Assembly (NCBI GenBank): GCA_023213315.1
Contig: JAKCPI010015025.1
Coordinates: forward strand, 62,001 to 126,000
Length of the DNA stretch: 64,000 nt
From: Euborellia annulipes
Taxonomy: Eukaryota > Arthropoda > Insecta > Dermaptera > Anisolabididae
Direction of reading: 5' to 3'
This document shows, piece by piece, positions 10,147 to 20,862 of this stretch. The notes beneath the pieces were generated by a model, which was not told the origin of the DNA, did no database searches, and was given only the letters and a program-made list of their open reading frames with translations. How positions within the stretch are numbered: the first letter of the stretch is position 1; every line of letters starts with the position of its first letter. A program made the translations under genes and the position numbers.

Positions 10147-10660
10147 CCAAAAAGTGGAAACTCTTATCTGTAAAAACAAGAACAAAGACACTTCCCAAGT
10201 TATCTGCCATTGTCATATGCAGTATATAGAAGCTTTATTGGTGTGTGTATGTAACTACGAAATTTTTGGACGATGTTGAATTTTACCCTCTACACTGCAT
10301 TCAAAAAGTGGAAACTCGTAACTGTAAAAGCAAGAACAAAGACACTTCCCAAGTTATCTGCATTATCATATGCAGTATATATGAGCTTTATTGGTGTGTG
10401 TAACTGCGAAATTTTTGGACGATGTTGGATTTTACCCTCTACACGGCATCCAAAAAGTAGAAACTCTTATCTGTAAAAACAGGAACAAAGACTCTTCCCA
10501 AGTTATCTGCCATTATCATATGCAGAATATAGGAGCTTTATTGGTGTGTGTAACTACGAAATTTTTGGACGATGTTGGATTTTACCCTCTACACGGCATC
10601 CAAAAAGTGGAAACTCTCCAAGGTATCTGCCATTGTCATATGGGTGTGTACAACTACGGA
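10147..10660. repeat. Tandem repeat, unit about 150 bp, about 3.4 copies
   Basis: CCAAAAAGTGGAAACTC-like unit starts lie at 10147, 10300, 10450 and 10600. Each unit includes TTATCTGCCATT, CATATGCAGTATAT, GGTGTGTGTAACTACG and GGACGATGTTG. The last unit is truncated. Open frames here simply follow the repeat. Confidence 0.85.
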
Positions 10661-11350
10661 ATATTTTGACCCCAAATTGCCTCTGATGACACAAAATGTC
10701 AGATACAAGTTTTCACTTCTTGAATATCGATATTCTTCTTTTAATCGTCAGAATCCTTTTCATTATTCACTTCTTCTGACACGACATAGCATAGATGTAA
10801 TGATATATAAAAACTTTTTTTTTCCATCCCTTTGATTAGAGGAAGTGTTTTGATGAGTTTCCAGAAACGTCATCTCTTGTAAAAAAAAAAAAAATATCCA
10901 GTTGTAGAGGGAAAGAGAGAAAGAGATGGATGGATTTTAATTAAACTTGCAAACTAAAATTGCGACGTAGGTGGTGGTTTAATGATGATGATGATGATGC
11001 TGATGGTCCATGGATATTAAAGAACTTCAAATTAGATTTAAAAACTTTAAGATCGATTAGAAAACAAAGTTTTTTTTTATCTTGCAAATCAAATCATTTA
11101 AGAGATGCGTTCATTTTTTTTTTTTTTGTTTATCTGTGTGGGGGGAGATGAAAAAAAGTAATTAACGTAATAGAATAAAATTTTCTCTTTGAGTGAATAT
11201 TCAAAGACAAAAAAAAAAAAAAGAAAATAATTCCTGGAACTGTTTTTTAGTATCACTCATAGAGAAACGACATGTCATTGTAGAAGGCTACAATAAATTA
11301 CAGATGAGTTAATGAACTATGACAAGAACTCTTTTTCTTATGAATATAGT
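10661..11350. other. AT-rich unassigned DNA
   Basis: Poly-A and poly-T tracts and a short GATGAT run near 10983-10999. Confidence 0.4.
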
Positions 11351-11424
11351 AAACAAAAAATATCAAATTTTATTATAAGGACATCGCCAAAAATAAATAC
11401 TTTTGCTTATTATCTGTTTTATTT

Positions 11425-11466
11425 GTAGATATTTCGATTCCAATGACATAGAATAATCCTCAGTAC
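11425..11466 (-). ncRNA. Hammerhead-like motif with AUAU segment, left arm
   Basis: On the minus strand: GTA, CTGAGGA, T, a stem II with one mismatch, GAAATATC, TAC. Stem I is GTA/TAC. The self-complementary segment is ATAT instead of ACGT. Confidence 0.5.
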
Positions 11467-11555
11467 ATCATTATGAAAATTGCATTCATGGATGACAAGA
11501 ACTCTTTGTCATATTGGATGGGAGGAATTGACGATTTGCAAAACATCTGTTGATA

Positions 11556-11597
11556 GTACTGAGGATGATTCTCTGTCATTGGAATCGAAATATCTAC
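11556..11597 (+). ncRNA. Hammerhead-like motif with AUAU segment, right arm
   Basis: Stem I GTA/TAC, CTGAGGA at 11559-11565, extra T, stem II GATTC/GAATC, GAAA at 11587-11590, then TATC. The ATAT replaces ACGT of the other loci and keeps self-complementarity. Confidence 0.55.
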
Positions 11598-11727
11598 AAA
11601 TAATACAGATAATACGCAAAAGTATTTATTTTGGCCGATGTCCTATAATAAAATTGATCATCCTTACGGCCATCTACAAACAAAAAATATCAAATCCAAT
11701 ATAGTTGGCCTACATTCTACACGGGTG

Positions 11728-12408
11728 CAGGAATGAGTAGGATCACGACTTTTTTAGATTTGAATCCGAAGATTTGATCCAGATCGAAATCCTTTTTTTG
11801 GGAATGATCTTGGATCTGGATCGCGATTCAAATCGAAAGGAGGGTTGATTTGTCGAAATCATTTTTGCTCTCTAGATCTAGGACCATGGGCGTAACTAGG
11901 GGGTGCCTGCCCCCCCTCCCAGAAAGCTCCCTGCCCCAAGTAAAATTGAGAAAATATGGGGCTTTCCAGGCCCACCGGGGGATAGCTGGTCCCATGGCCC
12001 CTTCCAGCCAAATTCTCTAGTTACGCCCATGTCTAGAATATCGGATCGCAAATCTTTTCCGAGGTATTATCAATTGTGAATTTTTGCTATCCTTTTCAAA
12101 AGATTGCCTCCCCTTTACAACTTTTTATTTTTTAATACATTCGTATGATTGTTTAAGTATAATGCCTGTTTTTTTTTTTATATTATATTTCATCCAAACG
12201 TCTAAAAATGTGCAAATTCGGTTGAAGAACTAGTGTTTAATTTGGCGATTTGATTAGAGACTGGTTCAGATCGAATTTTCAGATCCCGCTCTGGATTTGC
12301 AGATCGGAACAGCTATCCTTTTTTTTAAATCGAAATGGATTAGTGTATCGGGTCCGAACTTCCCGGATCTACAGATCAGATCTTCTTAAAGGAATTTGCC
12401 CATCCCTG
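11728..12408. mobile_element. hAT-like element with nested insertion
   Basis: Ends are CAGGAATGAG and CCCATCCCTG. Flanking 8-mers CACGGGTG (11720-11727) and CACAGGTG (12409-12416) match at 7 of 8. The interior is GATC-rich and non-coding, and is interrupted by 11885-12031. Confidence 0.65.
11885..12031. mobile_element. Short CATGGGCGTAAC element
   Basis: Perfect inverted termini CATGGGCGTAACTAG and CTAGTTACGCCCATG, G-rich and C-rich interior. Flanking 8-mers share only TCTAG. Confidence 0.65.
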
Positions 12409-12495
12409 CACAGGTGTAACTGTTCCGTGAGAAACTTTGTGTAATTGACGGATTATTCCTTAGGTCATGTTTATATGAACGTCATTTTTTTTAAT

Positions 12496-12732
12496 GTAAT
12501 GGGTGCATAAGGCCCGAAGACCTATAATGACCAGAGGTCATATGTAGTAAGGAAGAATATATTAAAAAAGAAAAAAGGAGAAGCATAAAAGGGGAACTCA
12601 ACTGCGGGAACTGAGAAGATGCCTGTTGAGATTAGACTTGAAAGTCTGAAGATTGTAGGTTTTGGGGAAGAGAGCTTGTTTCAATCACGGGAGGTCATGG
12701 GGACAAAGGAAGATTGGAATTGTCTAGTTCTA
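12496..12732 (-). pseudogene. LINE 3' end (CR1/L2-like), 5'-truncated
   Basis: The minus strand matches 37430-37695: the last coding segment of a reverse transcriptase polyprotein, then a 3' UTR ending GGTCTTCGGGCCTTATGCAC. In this copy a stop replaces the Trp of the RDWNKL motif and the frame shifts, so it is dead. The lineage is judged from the RDWNKLP-type C-terminus. Confidence 0.7.
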
Positions 12733-13169
12733 TAGTGATATTGAAGAAATCTCAATTTCTAAATATTTTCCGTTATTTTGTTTTTGTTTTTTTGTTCACC
12801 TTTAACTCAATGGATCGATAATGATTCCTTTATTGGATCCTTACATTTGATACCTTTTCTGTCGCTTCAAATTCCTCTGCAATTAGCGCTCTTAGCGTGA
12901 TTTTGCAGTTTGTTAATTTAATTTCTCTCTTGATAGGAAACTTTTTCTGGATGTTGTCTTTCTCCATTCTCTATATTAGCCTAAAAAAGTGCCTGGAAAT
13001 TCAGGTATCTGTAAAAATAACAAATATAAAGATATTTTTTAACATTTTCGTGTTTATTTTTTTCTTTCTCCGTAATAATTATAATAATAACACTTAACAA
13101 AACTTGTAATATTAGTTGAGATTATTAGGATAATTAATAAAATATCGTAGCAAATTAATAAGATTTTCT
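12733..13169. other. AT-rich unassigned DNA
   Basis: Nothing recognisable; open frames here are low complexity. Confidence 0.4.
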
Positions 13170-13290
13170 GCTCGTTGACTCCCAAGTAGAGCATTAGCTT
13201 CTTGTGCCAAAGGTCAAGGGTTCGCATCCCGTCCGAGGCGAGAAATTTATTTCAATTGAATTGGATACCAATACAAAGCACCAGATATAT
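13170..13290 (+). mobile_element. SINE-B head
   Basis: A-box-like AAGTAGAGCATTAGC and B-box-like GGGTTCGCATCCC, followed by CCGAGGCGAGAAATTTATTT, which links it to the copy at 51535-51663. The usual tail is not clear here. Confidence 0.6.
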
Positions 13291-14350
13291 TATTGGAAAC
13301 GATGGAAAAATTAGTGGAGCAATTAATTAATTCCATGAATATTCAACAACAACAACAACATGTGTGAATCGAAAACTTGGTTAGCCAAGCAAATATCAAA
13401 TGTAAATTAGATAACCTCAAATTAAACTATTCCTAATTTTCCTTCTTCTAATACCACAGAGGAATGGAGCACTTATTTAACCGATCGATCCTCCATACCC
13501 TAGTTTGAGATGATAAATCTTAGACAAGAAGACAATCATTTCATTTTAATCTTTAACCCCCAAACGTCCTACTAAATATCAACTGGCTAACACGCTAAAC
13601 TACAAATTGGTAGCAGAACTAGTTTGTTTTTTGATTTTCTTTAGAATTTTGACACATTGAGACTTTAATTACATGAGAAACTCTAATAATGAGATTTCAA
13701 AATTTGTTACCTTAAACCCGGAAAATAGAAAACAATTTTGTTAGGTTTTTTAACCTATAAACCTGAGTTTCTTCTTTCTCTTAGATAGTCTTCAGGGTGA
13801 TTCTGATCACTGGTCATCATTCGAACCTCAAGCAACCAGTTACCAAAAACCAAAATTACACTTCGCGAAGAGTGATATTCAGAGGACCAGGAAAGTGAAG
13901 GCAGCCAGCTTAGAGTTTTAAATTTCGCATTATTCCCAACTTCAGGACGATAAATTGTCTTTCAATCTTGGTCAGTGCTGATGTTTAGTTCCCACATAAA
14001 AAATACAGCCCAGGTACCTACTTTAATTTTTTTGAATATACTGAATGCTACAGGGGGACATTCCACGCTTTGATTCTTAGGGTAACTCATCCGAGGTTTC
14101 GCCGCTCTTGGCACTGCTTAACCGCAAGTAATTTTTCTCTTATGCAACCAATTGTTTTTTAATTCTATATACAAATTCTATGTTTGTATGCTCCGTTATG
14201 TTAACAATCGATCGTCCTGAATGGGAATGATTCGTTTCCGAAAAGTCAACGAAATCGGATTTTTTTTTTACTCTTTGCTGGCTGCCTTCAACATTTCTCC
14301 TTAAGATTTCTCATCAGAAATGGAGACAGAAATTTGTTAAATCCACAACG
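13291..14350. other. Unassigned DNA
   Basis: A CAA run lies at about 13348-13361. GC is somewhat higher at 14050-14110, without an open frame of note. Confidence 0.35.
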
Positions 14351-14353
14351 TGA

Positions 14354-14376
14354 ATTTTTCTAATTTGCAGGTAACA
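14354..14376 (+). other. Possible acceptor-donor splice junction
   Basis: TTTTTCTAATTTGCAG is followed directly by GTAACA. Similar in form to the site at 15211-15242 but with a weaker donor. Confidence 0.15.
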
Positions 14377-14673
14377 ATGATCCCATCACATTTTTATTGG
14401 AAACCCAAGGCTTTTTACAGTTTTATGAGGGATTTTCTGGTTGTATCAAGGAAAGGTTGCAGGAGCAGAGACTGGCAGTCAAATTTTTTTTTCTTTAAAT
14501 ATTTTATTGGGCCGACGTTTCGGTCTCAATAGAGGTTTGTAAAGTAATATTTTATTTACTTGGGTAAATAATTTTAATTTTTTTGTTATTATTATAATTA
14601 TTTTTTTTTTTTTAATGAGTGAAACCAGTGTGGGAACGCCGTTCCCACCCGTTCCCGCTCCACTACACCCATG

Positions 14674-14745
14674 ATTGTAAATTATACAATATTTATTTGG
14701 GCTATATGTATTACGGTACCAAATAAATATTGTATAATTTACAAT
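14674..14745. repeat. Perfect 27-bp-arm hairpin
   Basis: ATTGTAAATTATACAATATT continues to TTATTTGG and is repeated in perfect inverse after an 18-nt loop. AT-rich. It may be a tiny MITE or simply a palindrome within foldback 6. Confidence 0.7.
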
Positions 14746-14904
14746 GATAATTAAATATAGGTCTAATACTGTTAATCTTGTATTTTAACAATTAAGTACT
14801 TTCATCATATTGTTAAATATTATAAAAACAGTATTATAAAAAATTTATATCATTGTTTATAAATATTCTACAATTTGTTTCTGTAAATAAATATTACGAC
14901 CACA

Positions 14905-14946
14905 GGTCTTGAAGAAGGTCGTGATTTGCGACCGAAACGTCGACGG
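14905..14946 (+). ncRNA. Hammerhead-like motif, foldback 6
   Basis: Stem I GTC/GAC, TTGAAGA (first C changed to T), extra A, stem II GGTCG/CGACC with a 7-nt loop, GAAAC, GTC. Confidence 0.5.
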
Positions 14947-15210
14947 TTAATAATTAAATAAAAGTTTTTTATTTAATTCCTTGGCTGCAAAATCTCCTAT
15001 ACCCAACATAAAAGATAGCGTTTAATGACGAGGAATAAATTTTATTTGTTAAGATTAAATAAATCTCTCCTATTATGGCCATTAATCTTAGATATGGTGG
15101 AATTTAAGAGAGAATTTCTGGAATTTGATAGTGACAGTGAATCACATTCTGTCACCTACTGTACATACTTGAATAGTCGTAGCTAATATTAAATGAAATT
15201 CCAGCTTTAT

Positions 15211-15242
15211 TTATTTATTCTCTTTCTCTTTTGCAGGTAAGT
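15211..15242 (+). promoter_or_regulatory. Candidate recursive splice site or exon acceptor
   Basis: A pyrimidine-rich tract ending CTCTTTCTCTTTTGCAG at 15236 is followed at once by GTAAGT, the arrangement of a zero-length-exon recursive splice site. It may instead be the acceptor of the exon at 15237-15294. Confidence 0.3.
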
Positions 15243-15294
15243 CTTCAACTCCTTTTTTCTTCAAGCAGAGAAATCGTAATAATGGCGTCTGGTG
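15237..15294 (+). CDS. Candidate start-codon exon (MASG...)
   Basis: Acceptor at 15236, or a second acceptor CTTCAAGCAG at 15268; then AATAATGG with ATG at 15282; codons for Met-Ala-Ser-Gly; then G|GTGAGT, a good donor at 15295. The intron would be phase 1. MASG is a common N-terminus (for example some cofilin/ADF proteins), which is not enough to name a gene. No downstream coding exon is recognised here, so the next one may lie far away or outside the window. Confidence 0.3.
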
Positions 15295-15300
15295 GTGAGT

Positions 15301-15751
15301 AAATAATAAAAAAAAAAACTCCCTTTCATTGAAAAAAAAAAAAAAAAAAAAATCAATAATATATTACCGCTAGCAGCGTTTTCTTCTTCTTAAAAGGATT
15401 AAATTTAAAACTCATGACTTTTTTTTTTTTTTTGATTTTTATTAAAATCAATCAACTGGAAGTGACACTTTACTGACGTCATTTTTCAAATTTTTTTTTT
15501 AATTTTCCTAAAATGAATGATTTTTTTTTAAATTTAATATCTTAATGAAATAAATAAACTGTATATTTTGATTTCAATATTTACAGTCTTTGAAGCTATA
15601 ACCCAGGGCAACATTGATTCTGCAGAATGGGATTTATTAAATAATTTAAGCTAATTTTGGTCCAAAAAAATAATATTTTTGTTGAATTGACTCTATTTTT
15701 GAGATAAAGGCGATCCAATTTATACTGGAAATTAAATCATAGGAGGAGAAT
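15301..15751. other. AT-rich unassigned DNA
   Basis: Several poly-A and poly-T tracts; nothing else seen. Confidence 0.4.
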
Positions 15752-16270
15752 ATTTTTTTTTTTTTTTAAACACACTTTTTTTCTCACTCACACTCACATT
15801 CACACGGTCTTTTCGGCAATTTAGGCCTTATAAAACGATAAGCGTTATTATGAAAATATATATATTGGGATCCAGGCATTCTTATTTAATCAATTCTCGA
15901 AGGTTTGCCAAGTGGAAGTGCAGATTTTTAAATAATTTTAAACAATTATTTTTCAGAAATTTTATTAGCTGACAACTGATTGCAATGTACAGTTTCGGTC
16001 ATCTAGTGTAACCATCATCAGGCCTGGAATATATATGTTGGCTATTTATAAAATTGCGTATTAGAAAAAATTTTTAAATGTTGTATAAAATAAAATAATG
16101 CAATTGTAATAAAATGTAATGTCCTGTATTTTAAAGTATATTTTATATATATTCCACGCCTGATGACGGTCACCGAAACTATAATAAAATCATTGGACTG
16201 CCTGGGATCCAAAACCTCGACCCTTGGTATGCAAGGCAGTCGCGCTACCAACTACGCCAAGCCCGAGGGC
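15752..16270 (-). mobile_element. SINE-A split by a foldback insertion
   Basis: The tail half (15752-15889) and head half (16182-16270, with the B-box complement) belong to one reverse SINE-A. The break is at the internal palindrome. Confidence 0.75.
15890..16181. mobile_element. Foldback-like insertion with degenerate ribozyme cores
   Basis: Inverted segments around GATTGCAATGTACAGTTTCGG (left) and CTGATGACGG..CCGAAACTATA (right, 16159-16183) retain CTGATGA and GAAAC but not the GTC triplet. It splits a SINE-A copy. Confidence 0.45.
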
Positions 16271-16510
16271 TCAATAAGAGTTAAGAAGAATATTTTGTAT
16301 GGGATTTTCTTTGGTGCCTTTGGTCCCGTTTATCTAGAGTCAATTCAAAGAAAATAATTTATAGGCTATGTACTTCTTCATCATAGCTTCATTGACTTCA
16401 TAAGCTTATGCCGAAAAAAAAAAAACTTTTTGTTCCCCTGTGTAATCTTCCGTTATAAATGCTCATTGGTGAAATATCTATATAGAACAATGGTTCTAAA
16501 TTTAATTTAA

Positions 16511-17127
16511 GGTTGTTCGGATAGTACATCGTAAGTCATAATACAATCTAAATTTTTTTTTTTAATAAAATTAAAAATTTGAATGCCAAAATTCCTTATT
16601 ATAATTTAGTCGTGACCTATCATAGTTTATAATTGGATTAAGTTAATAATTTAATTACCAAAAATAATAAATGAATGACTTTCGACTTGAGCAGTTTTTC
16701 ACGTAATATAGAACTGGCAACATTGCATTCATCAACTATCTATTTTAAATCTTAAACGCCTTAAATTTTATTTTATTTAATATATTACAATGTTTAATGC
16801 AAATCAGTTTAAACACAATGGACGATTTGCGAGAAAAAATATCGTCAAATAGAAAAAAAAAAAATGTAACTGACAGCGAGAAAAGAGTATTATTTTATGC
16901 GACGTTGCCAGGACTGGTCTGAGTCTCATTTTTAAATATTGGCGAATGTCTTTTTGGAGAATTTTTTCACTTTCTTGTTAAAATATCTTTAAAAGCTCCC
17001 ATCAGAAACTTTTGATTTTATGTTTAACGTATTCCTCGGAAGTGAATTGATAAAATGTAAGTTTTTTGTTTTTTTACCTATTGCAGCAGTGGCTATATAA
17101 TTAGATATGTGCATTGTCCGAACAGCC
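16511..17127. mobile_element. Family I element, TTAA-flanked
   Basis: A 617-bp non-coding element with inverted ends GGTTGTTCGGATAG and TGTCCGAACAGCC, between TTAA at 16507-16510 and 17128-17131. A partial copy is at 35055-35510 and a fragment at 26385-26474. TTAA duplication is typical of piggyBac-type transposition, but these ends do not fit the usual piggyBac CCC start. Confidence 0.7.
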
Positions 17128-17523
17128 TTAAACTTATTTAAAAAAAATAATAATAATAATAGTTTTTGAGATATAGAAGAAATTTAGATTTTATTCATAA
17201 GAATAAAAATAAAAAGGAAAAATATCTTTAAAAGAGAGAGAGAGAGAGAGTCATCTGGTGGAGAGAAGATGAATTTGCAAATTCGATTCGTCATTTAATT
17301 AGATGGTGGCGAGATCCATTACTGTTAAGAGCATCTCTCTCTCGCACTCATGAGTTGAGTGGGGGTGATGATACCACTCACACCATTCAACAACAACAAC
17401 AAAATCAATTATTTATTTCATCCCGCAGTTTATGATAAAAAAAAAAACAGCCAACATCACCTATTCAAATAAATAATGTAGATTATAAGAGTTTTTTTTT
17501 CTTGAAATGTTTTATCATCTATC
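17128..17523. other. Unassigned DNA with microsatellites
   Basis: (GA)n at about 17235-17250 and (CAA)n at about 17390-17402. Confidence 0.5.
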
Positions 17524-17796
17524 TTGTTATATATATAATAGCGGAGTGTCCGTCTGTCACGCTCTGTTTGACCAACTTCTTGTTGGAATTTTGCAGTCTT
17601 ATAAAGGACGTTATGGAGAGTCCTGGAAAAATGCTCGGGTCCCGAAACTCTTAAAACTTTTTGAGTTATTAACTAGCCGCGTCGCCCGCCTTCACGTCTA
17701 GAGAGGGGGGCTTCGCCCCCTGGACCCCCCGTGAGCTGGCTCGGGCCCGCCTGCGGCGGACCCTCGCCTTTTCTTCTTAATTATGAAAAGAAAATT
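17524..17796 (+). mobile_element. Helitron-like fragment
   Basis: Starts TATATATAATAGCGGAGTG, then GTCTGTCACGCTCTGTTTGA and GAAACTCTTAAAACTTTTTG. It ends in GC-rich sequence with a GGGGGGCTTCGCCCCC hairpin. A TCTATATATATAA-type start and GC-rich hairpin end are common in arthropod Helitrons; assignment is by that resemblance. Confidence 0.4.
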
Positions 17797-18092
17797 ATTA
17801 TTATTCGATTCTAATCCAGAGCCTGCTTGAGGATTTGTTTACATTCATGGAATACACAAATGAAAAGAATACTTAAATATTTCTCTATACTTTCCTATGG
17901 GAGAAATCGTAACTTTAAAAATTAATAACTCAAAAAGTTATGGGAATTTCGGGATGAAAATAATTTTCCTGTAATCCCGATAAGGTCCTCTTTATGCATA
18001 AAAAATTTCATTTCAAAATTCCAACGGGAAGTTGCCTAAATAGAGCGTGACAGACAGACAGTCGGACATTAGTGAATTATATATATAGATTC
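17797..18092 (-). mobile_element. Helitron-like element, inverted neighbour copy
   Basis: Its reverse complement begins ATCTATATATATAA and repeats the 17524-17664 sequence. About 296 bp, matching 28303-28601 almost end to end. Confidence 0.45.
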
Positions 18093-18226
18093 TTAAAGTT
18101 ACTATTTTTCCTATAAGAAATGTATAGAGAAATATTTAAGTATACTTTGGAGTTGTGTATTCTATGAATGTTAACAAATCCTCAAGCAGGCACTGGATTT
18201 GAATACGTAGTAATAATAATTTTCTT
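18093..18226 (+). mobile_element. Helitron-like fragment abutting a SINE
   Basis: The inner part of the same family in the opposite direction, ending ..TAATAATAATTTTCTT directly at a SINE-A head. The same junction occurs, inverted, at 28300-28303. Confidence 0.45.
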
Positions 18227-18227
18227 T

Positions 18228-18490
18228 GCCCCCGGGTGTGGCATAGTAGGTAGCGTGCCTACCTCCTATGCCAAACGTCGCGGGATCGGACCCAGGCAGT
18301 CCGATGATTTTATTTAAGCCATTTGGATACCAGATGGCTTAAATAGAAATGCCTGAACCCACAATAGATAATATATATTACAACGGTTATCGTCAAAGTC
18401 TTAAATGGCCTAAGTTGCCGAAAAGACTGTGTGAATGTGTGTGTGAGTGTGAGTGCGAATGAGAAAAAAGTGTGAATGTTTTTAAAAAAA
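18228..18490 (+). mobile_element. SINE-A, GTAGGTAGC subfamily
   Basis: Head reads GCCCCCGGGTGTGGCATAGT. Complete palindrome, tail and poly-A. TSD AATAATTTTCTT at 18215-18226 and 18491-18502. Confidence 0.85.
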
Positions 18491-18502
18491 AATAATTTTC
18501 TT

Positions 18503-18707
18503 GCCCTCGGGGCTTGGTGTAGAGGTTAGCGTACTAACCTCGTATACCAAAAGTCGCGGGTTCGGACCCCAGGCAGTCCGAAAATTTTATTTAAGCCATT
18601 TGGATACCAAATGGCTTAAATAAGAATTCCTGGCCCCCTAATATGTATATTAATCTCTATAACGGATATCGTAAAAAAAATGGCCTAAGTTGCCGAAAAG
18701 ACTGTGA
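18503..18707 (+). mobile_element. SINE-A, 3'-truncated, next to another SINE
   Basis: Begins immediately after the TSD of the preceding SINE and stops at GCCGAAAAGACTGTG, where ribozyme-foldback sequence begins. Confidence 0.75.
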
Positions 18708-18800
18708 AATAGAGTCTACTAGTATCTTTTTACAGCTAACGTTTCTGCCTTAGTTAAAGCCATCTTCGGAGCAGTTAGTTGTCATTCTATTCATATATTT
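18708..18800 (-). ncRNA. Degenerate hammerhead-like foldback arm
   Basis: On the minus strand CCGAAGA, T, GGCTT..AAGGC, AGAAACGTT with flanking GCT/AGC. The first core C is intact but U4 is lost, so activity is unlikely. Confidence 0.35.
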
Positions 18801-19070
18801 GATTGTAAAATAAAAAAAAAAATTTAACTATGACTTGTTTGTAGGTAAATTTGCAGTCTTTTTCAAGAGAGGCAATTTGAGGAGAGTGTTGTATAGTTGT
18901 TTAGTAAATATCTAGATAGCTCAATATTTTATAGCAATTAATTTATAATATTATTCGTATCTATATATTTGTTTCCGGGATAAGAAAATTATTAAAATAA
19001 GTAAAATGAAAGAGTGTGGATGCAGTCCAATAATTATAATAAAACTACGAGTTAACGTTATTCTTATTAA

Positions 19071-19457
19071 GGTGCGCGTCTCGGGGTGCTAATTTTGGGA
19101 CTTTCCAGCGGCCACAATTTTGAAGCTATCGACCTCAAATTTTTTTTTAAATTAAAGCTATTTAAAATATCTACAAATAATAGAAGCCCTTTTTTTGATT
19201 TCCGAAAAAAAAATTTTTTTTTTTAGATTAATCGCATTAAATAAAAGATATTTTAAAAAAAGGAGCTCTATAAGTTGTAGATAATTAAATTAGTAATCAT
19301 TGTGTTAAAAAATAATTAATTTTTTGCCTTTAATTAATTAGCTGGAAGGTCTAGAATGAAATGCAATTTGTCCCTTATATTCCATTGGGGGAACACTAAC
19401 GCCATCTCGTGCCATCTCGAGTCAATCGTGTTTTAACGGTTTTCCGAGACGCGCACC
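19071..19457. mobile_element. Family F element, copy 2, TTAA-flanked
   Basis: Ends GGTGCGCGTCTCGG and CCGAGACGCGCACC, with TTAA at 19067-19070 and 19458-19461. 387 bp, no open frame. Confidence 0.8.
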
Positions 19458-19492
19458 TTAAAATAAAAATCCCCCAAAGTCACAATAGGGAT

Positions 19493-20026
19493 GGAACAGG
19501 CGCTCGAAAAGTCGATTTTCGACTTTTTAAAAACTCATTAACTGGCGCTTAGTAGATGCTCAGCAAATATTACGTAAAAATATTTATTCATTCATAATAT
19601 AGAATTTATTAAGTACGGTTTAAACATTTTATTAAATACAACACACACACAAATATTGTTTTCAATATTTTTATAAAAGAATTTTCTATCCAGAAATTGC
19701 ACGTGATATGGCACCGAAAATTAAAATAAGTTGAGTATCAAAATAAAATATTACAAATGAGGAATTAAGAATGCCACATATGTTCACTAACCGATCTTAG
19801 AAATGTTATGTGTAGGTTTTAAAAGAAAGATGAAAGTCAATCAATGAAAACGTCACAAACTATATTACCATCGGATCCTAAGTATTGTAAGAATCAAGTC
19901 GAAGTCGTCCAGTGAGAATCGATTCTAATCGACTGGCAAGAGTTTCAACTCGATTCTAAAAAGTCGATTATTTTCAGTAAAAGATCGATTCTTGACTAAA
20001 GTCAGAGTCGACTTTTCCATTCCTGG
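19493..20026 (-). mobile_element. Family E element, complete copy
   Basis: Ends GGGATGGAAC and CTTTTCCATTCC, with TCGATT-rich subterminal parts and an ACAC run in the middle. Matches 54470-56362 (split) and 3630-3960. No coding frame. Confidence 0.7.
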
Positions 20027-20862
20027 TTCAATCACTTCTTCTTCTATGTGAAATTAAAATGATTCAAAGGCGGGTGAAACAGCTAGTTAATATTATAATA
20101 TTAATAAAAAAAAAGAAACATGTTAATAGGGTCATCTGATTCTGAGATTATATTCAAAAGTTTAATTAAACTCCTTTAAGTGTATTTGGATTCCACTTTA
20201 TGATCCAATCTCTTTCTTATTCATTTAAAGAGATGAGAGTCCCTCCCCCCCCCCGCTTCTTCTCCCTCCATCCAATGCTAATGATACACTTCATTTTGGG
20301 GTTTAATTTAAAAAAAAAATCATCACTCAACTTTCTCTTATAAGTAGAGTGGTGTGTCGTCACACCAAGTAGTTTTTTGATTGACCTGACTTTTACTCCC
20401 TCTAAATAGGATAACCAAAAATGATGGCTAAAGGAGTTGAAGATGAAAAAATATTCTGGAAAAAGTTTTTTTTTTATTTATTATTTGAAGATGAAAATAT
20501 CCAAGAGAGAGAGTCTTTTTGGCACTCTTCTCTCTCTTTCCACTTCCTGCTAAAATTAATTTATAAAATATTTTTATTATTAATAAAAATGACTGTTGCC
20601 AAAAAAAAGAAAAAGAAAACAGTGATGAATGAGGCTGTCACAAAGTGTTTGTCTAGAATGCAATAAAAAATTTAATTAGAACTAGCTGCGCAATCCACTC
20701 TTGGTGTATCTGAATTCCCTCCTTACTTTAATTTCGTCGTCTTTTTGACTGTTGAATTTTTATAGCGAACGTGTAAATGACCCAAAAGAGAATTGGATTT
20801 TATATTTCTAGGAGCCTTATTCAGTTTTTCCAATAATTAAAACATAATTAATAAGTGGTAGG
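20027..20862. other. AT-rich unassigned DNA
   Basis: C run near 20238-20250 and A-rich codon-like runs near 20600. GGCGGGTGAAACAGCTAGT near 20069-20089 may be a stray Helitron end. Confidence 0.4.

Larger units (their letters stand above)
11351..11695. mobile_element. Foldback element 5 with 18-bp direct repeats
   Basis: Arms (about 11361-11466 and 11556-11660) are inverted copies. AAACAAAAAATATCAAAT occurs at 11351-11368 and 11678-11695 as an apparent 18-bp TSD. Both arms carry a hammerhead-like core. The arm sequences are unrelated to foldbacks 1-4. Confidence 0.75.
14455..15000. mobile_element. Foldback element 6, diverged
   Basis: GGCAGTCAAAT..CCGACGTTTCGG on the left (14475-14523) is an imperfect inverse of the right arm (14931-14995) ending TTGGCTGCAAAATCTCC. 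The right arm resembles foldback 2. Confidence 0.5.

Noticed and set aside
10147..10660. CRISPR-like array
   Set aside because: Units are about 150 bp without a repeat-spacer pattern, and the DNA is eukaryotic.
10273..10835. Overlapping open frames of 67-92 codons
   Set aside because: They repeat with the 150-bp tandem unit and shift frame between units.
10845..10875. Hammerhead core around CAGAAACGTC
   Set aside because: Upstream TTGATGA is present but there is no stem II.
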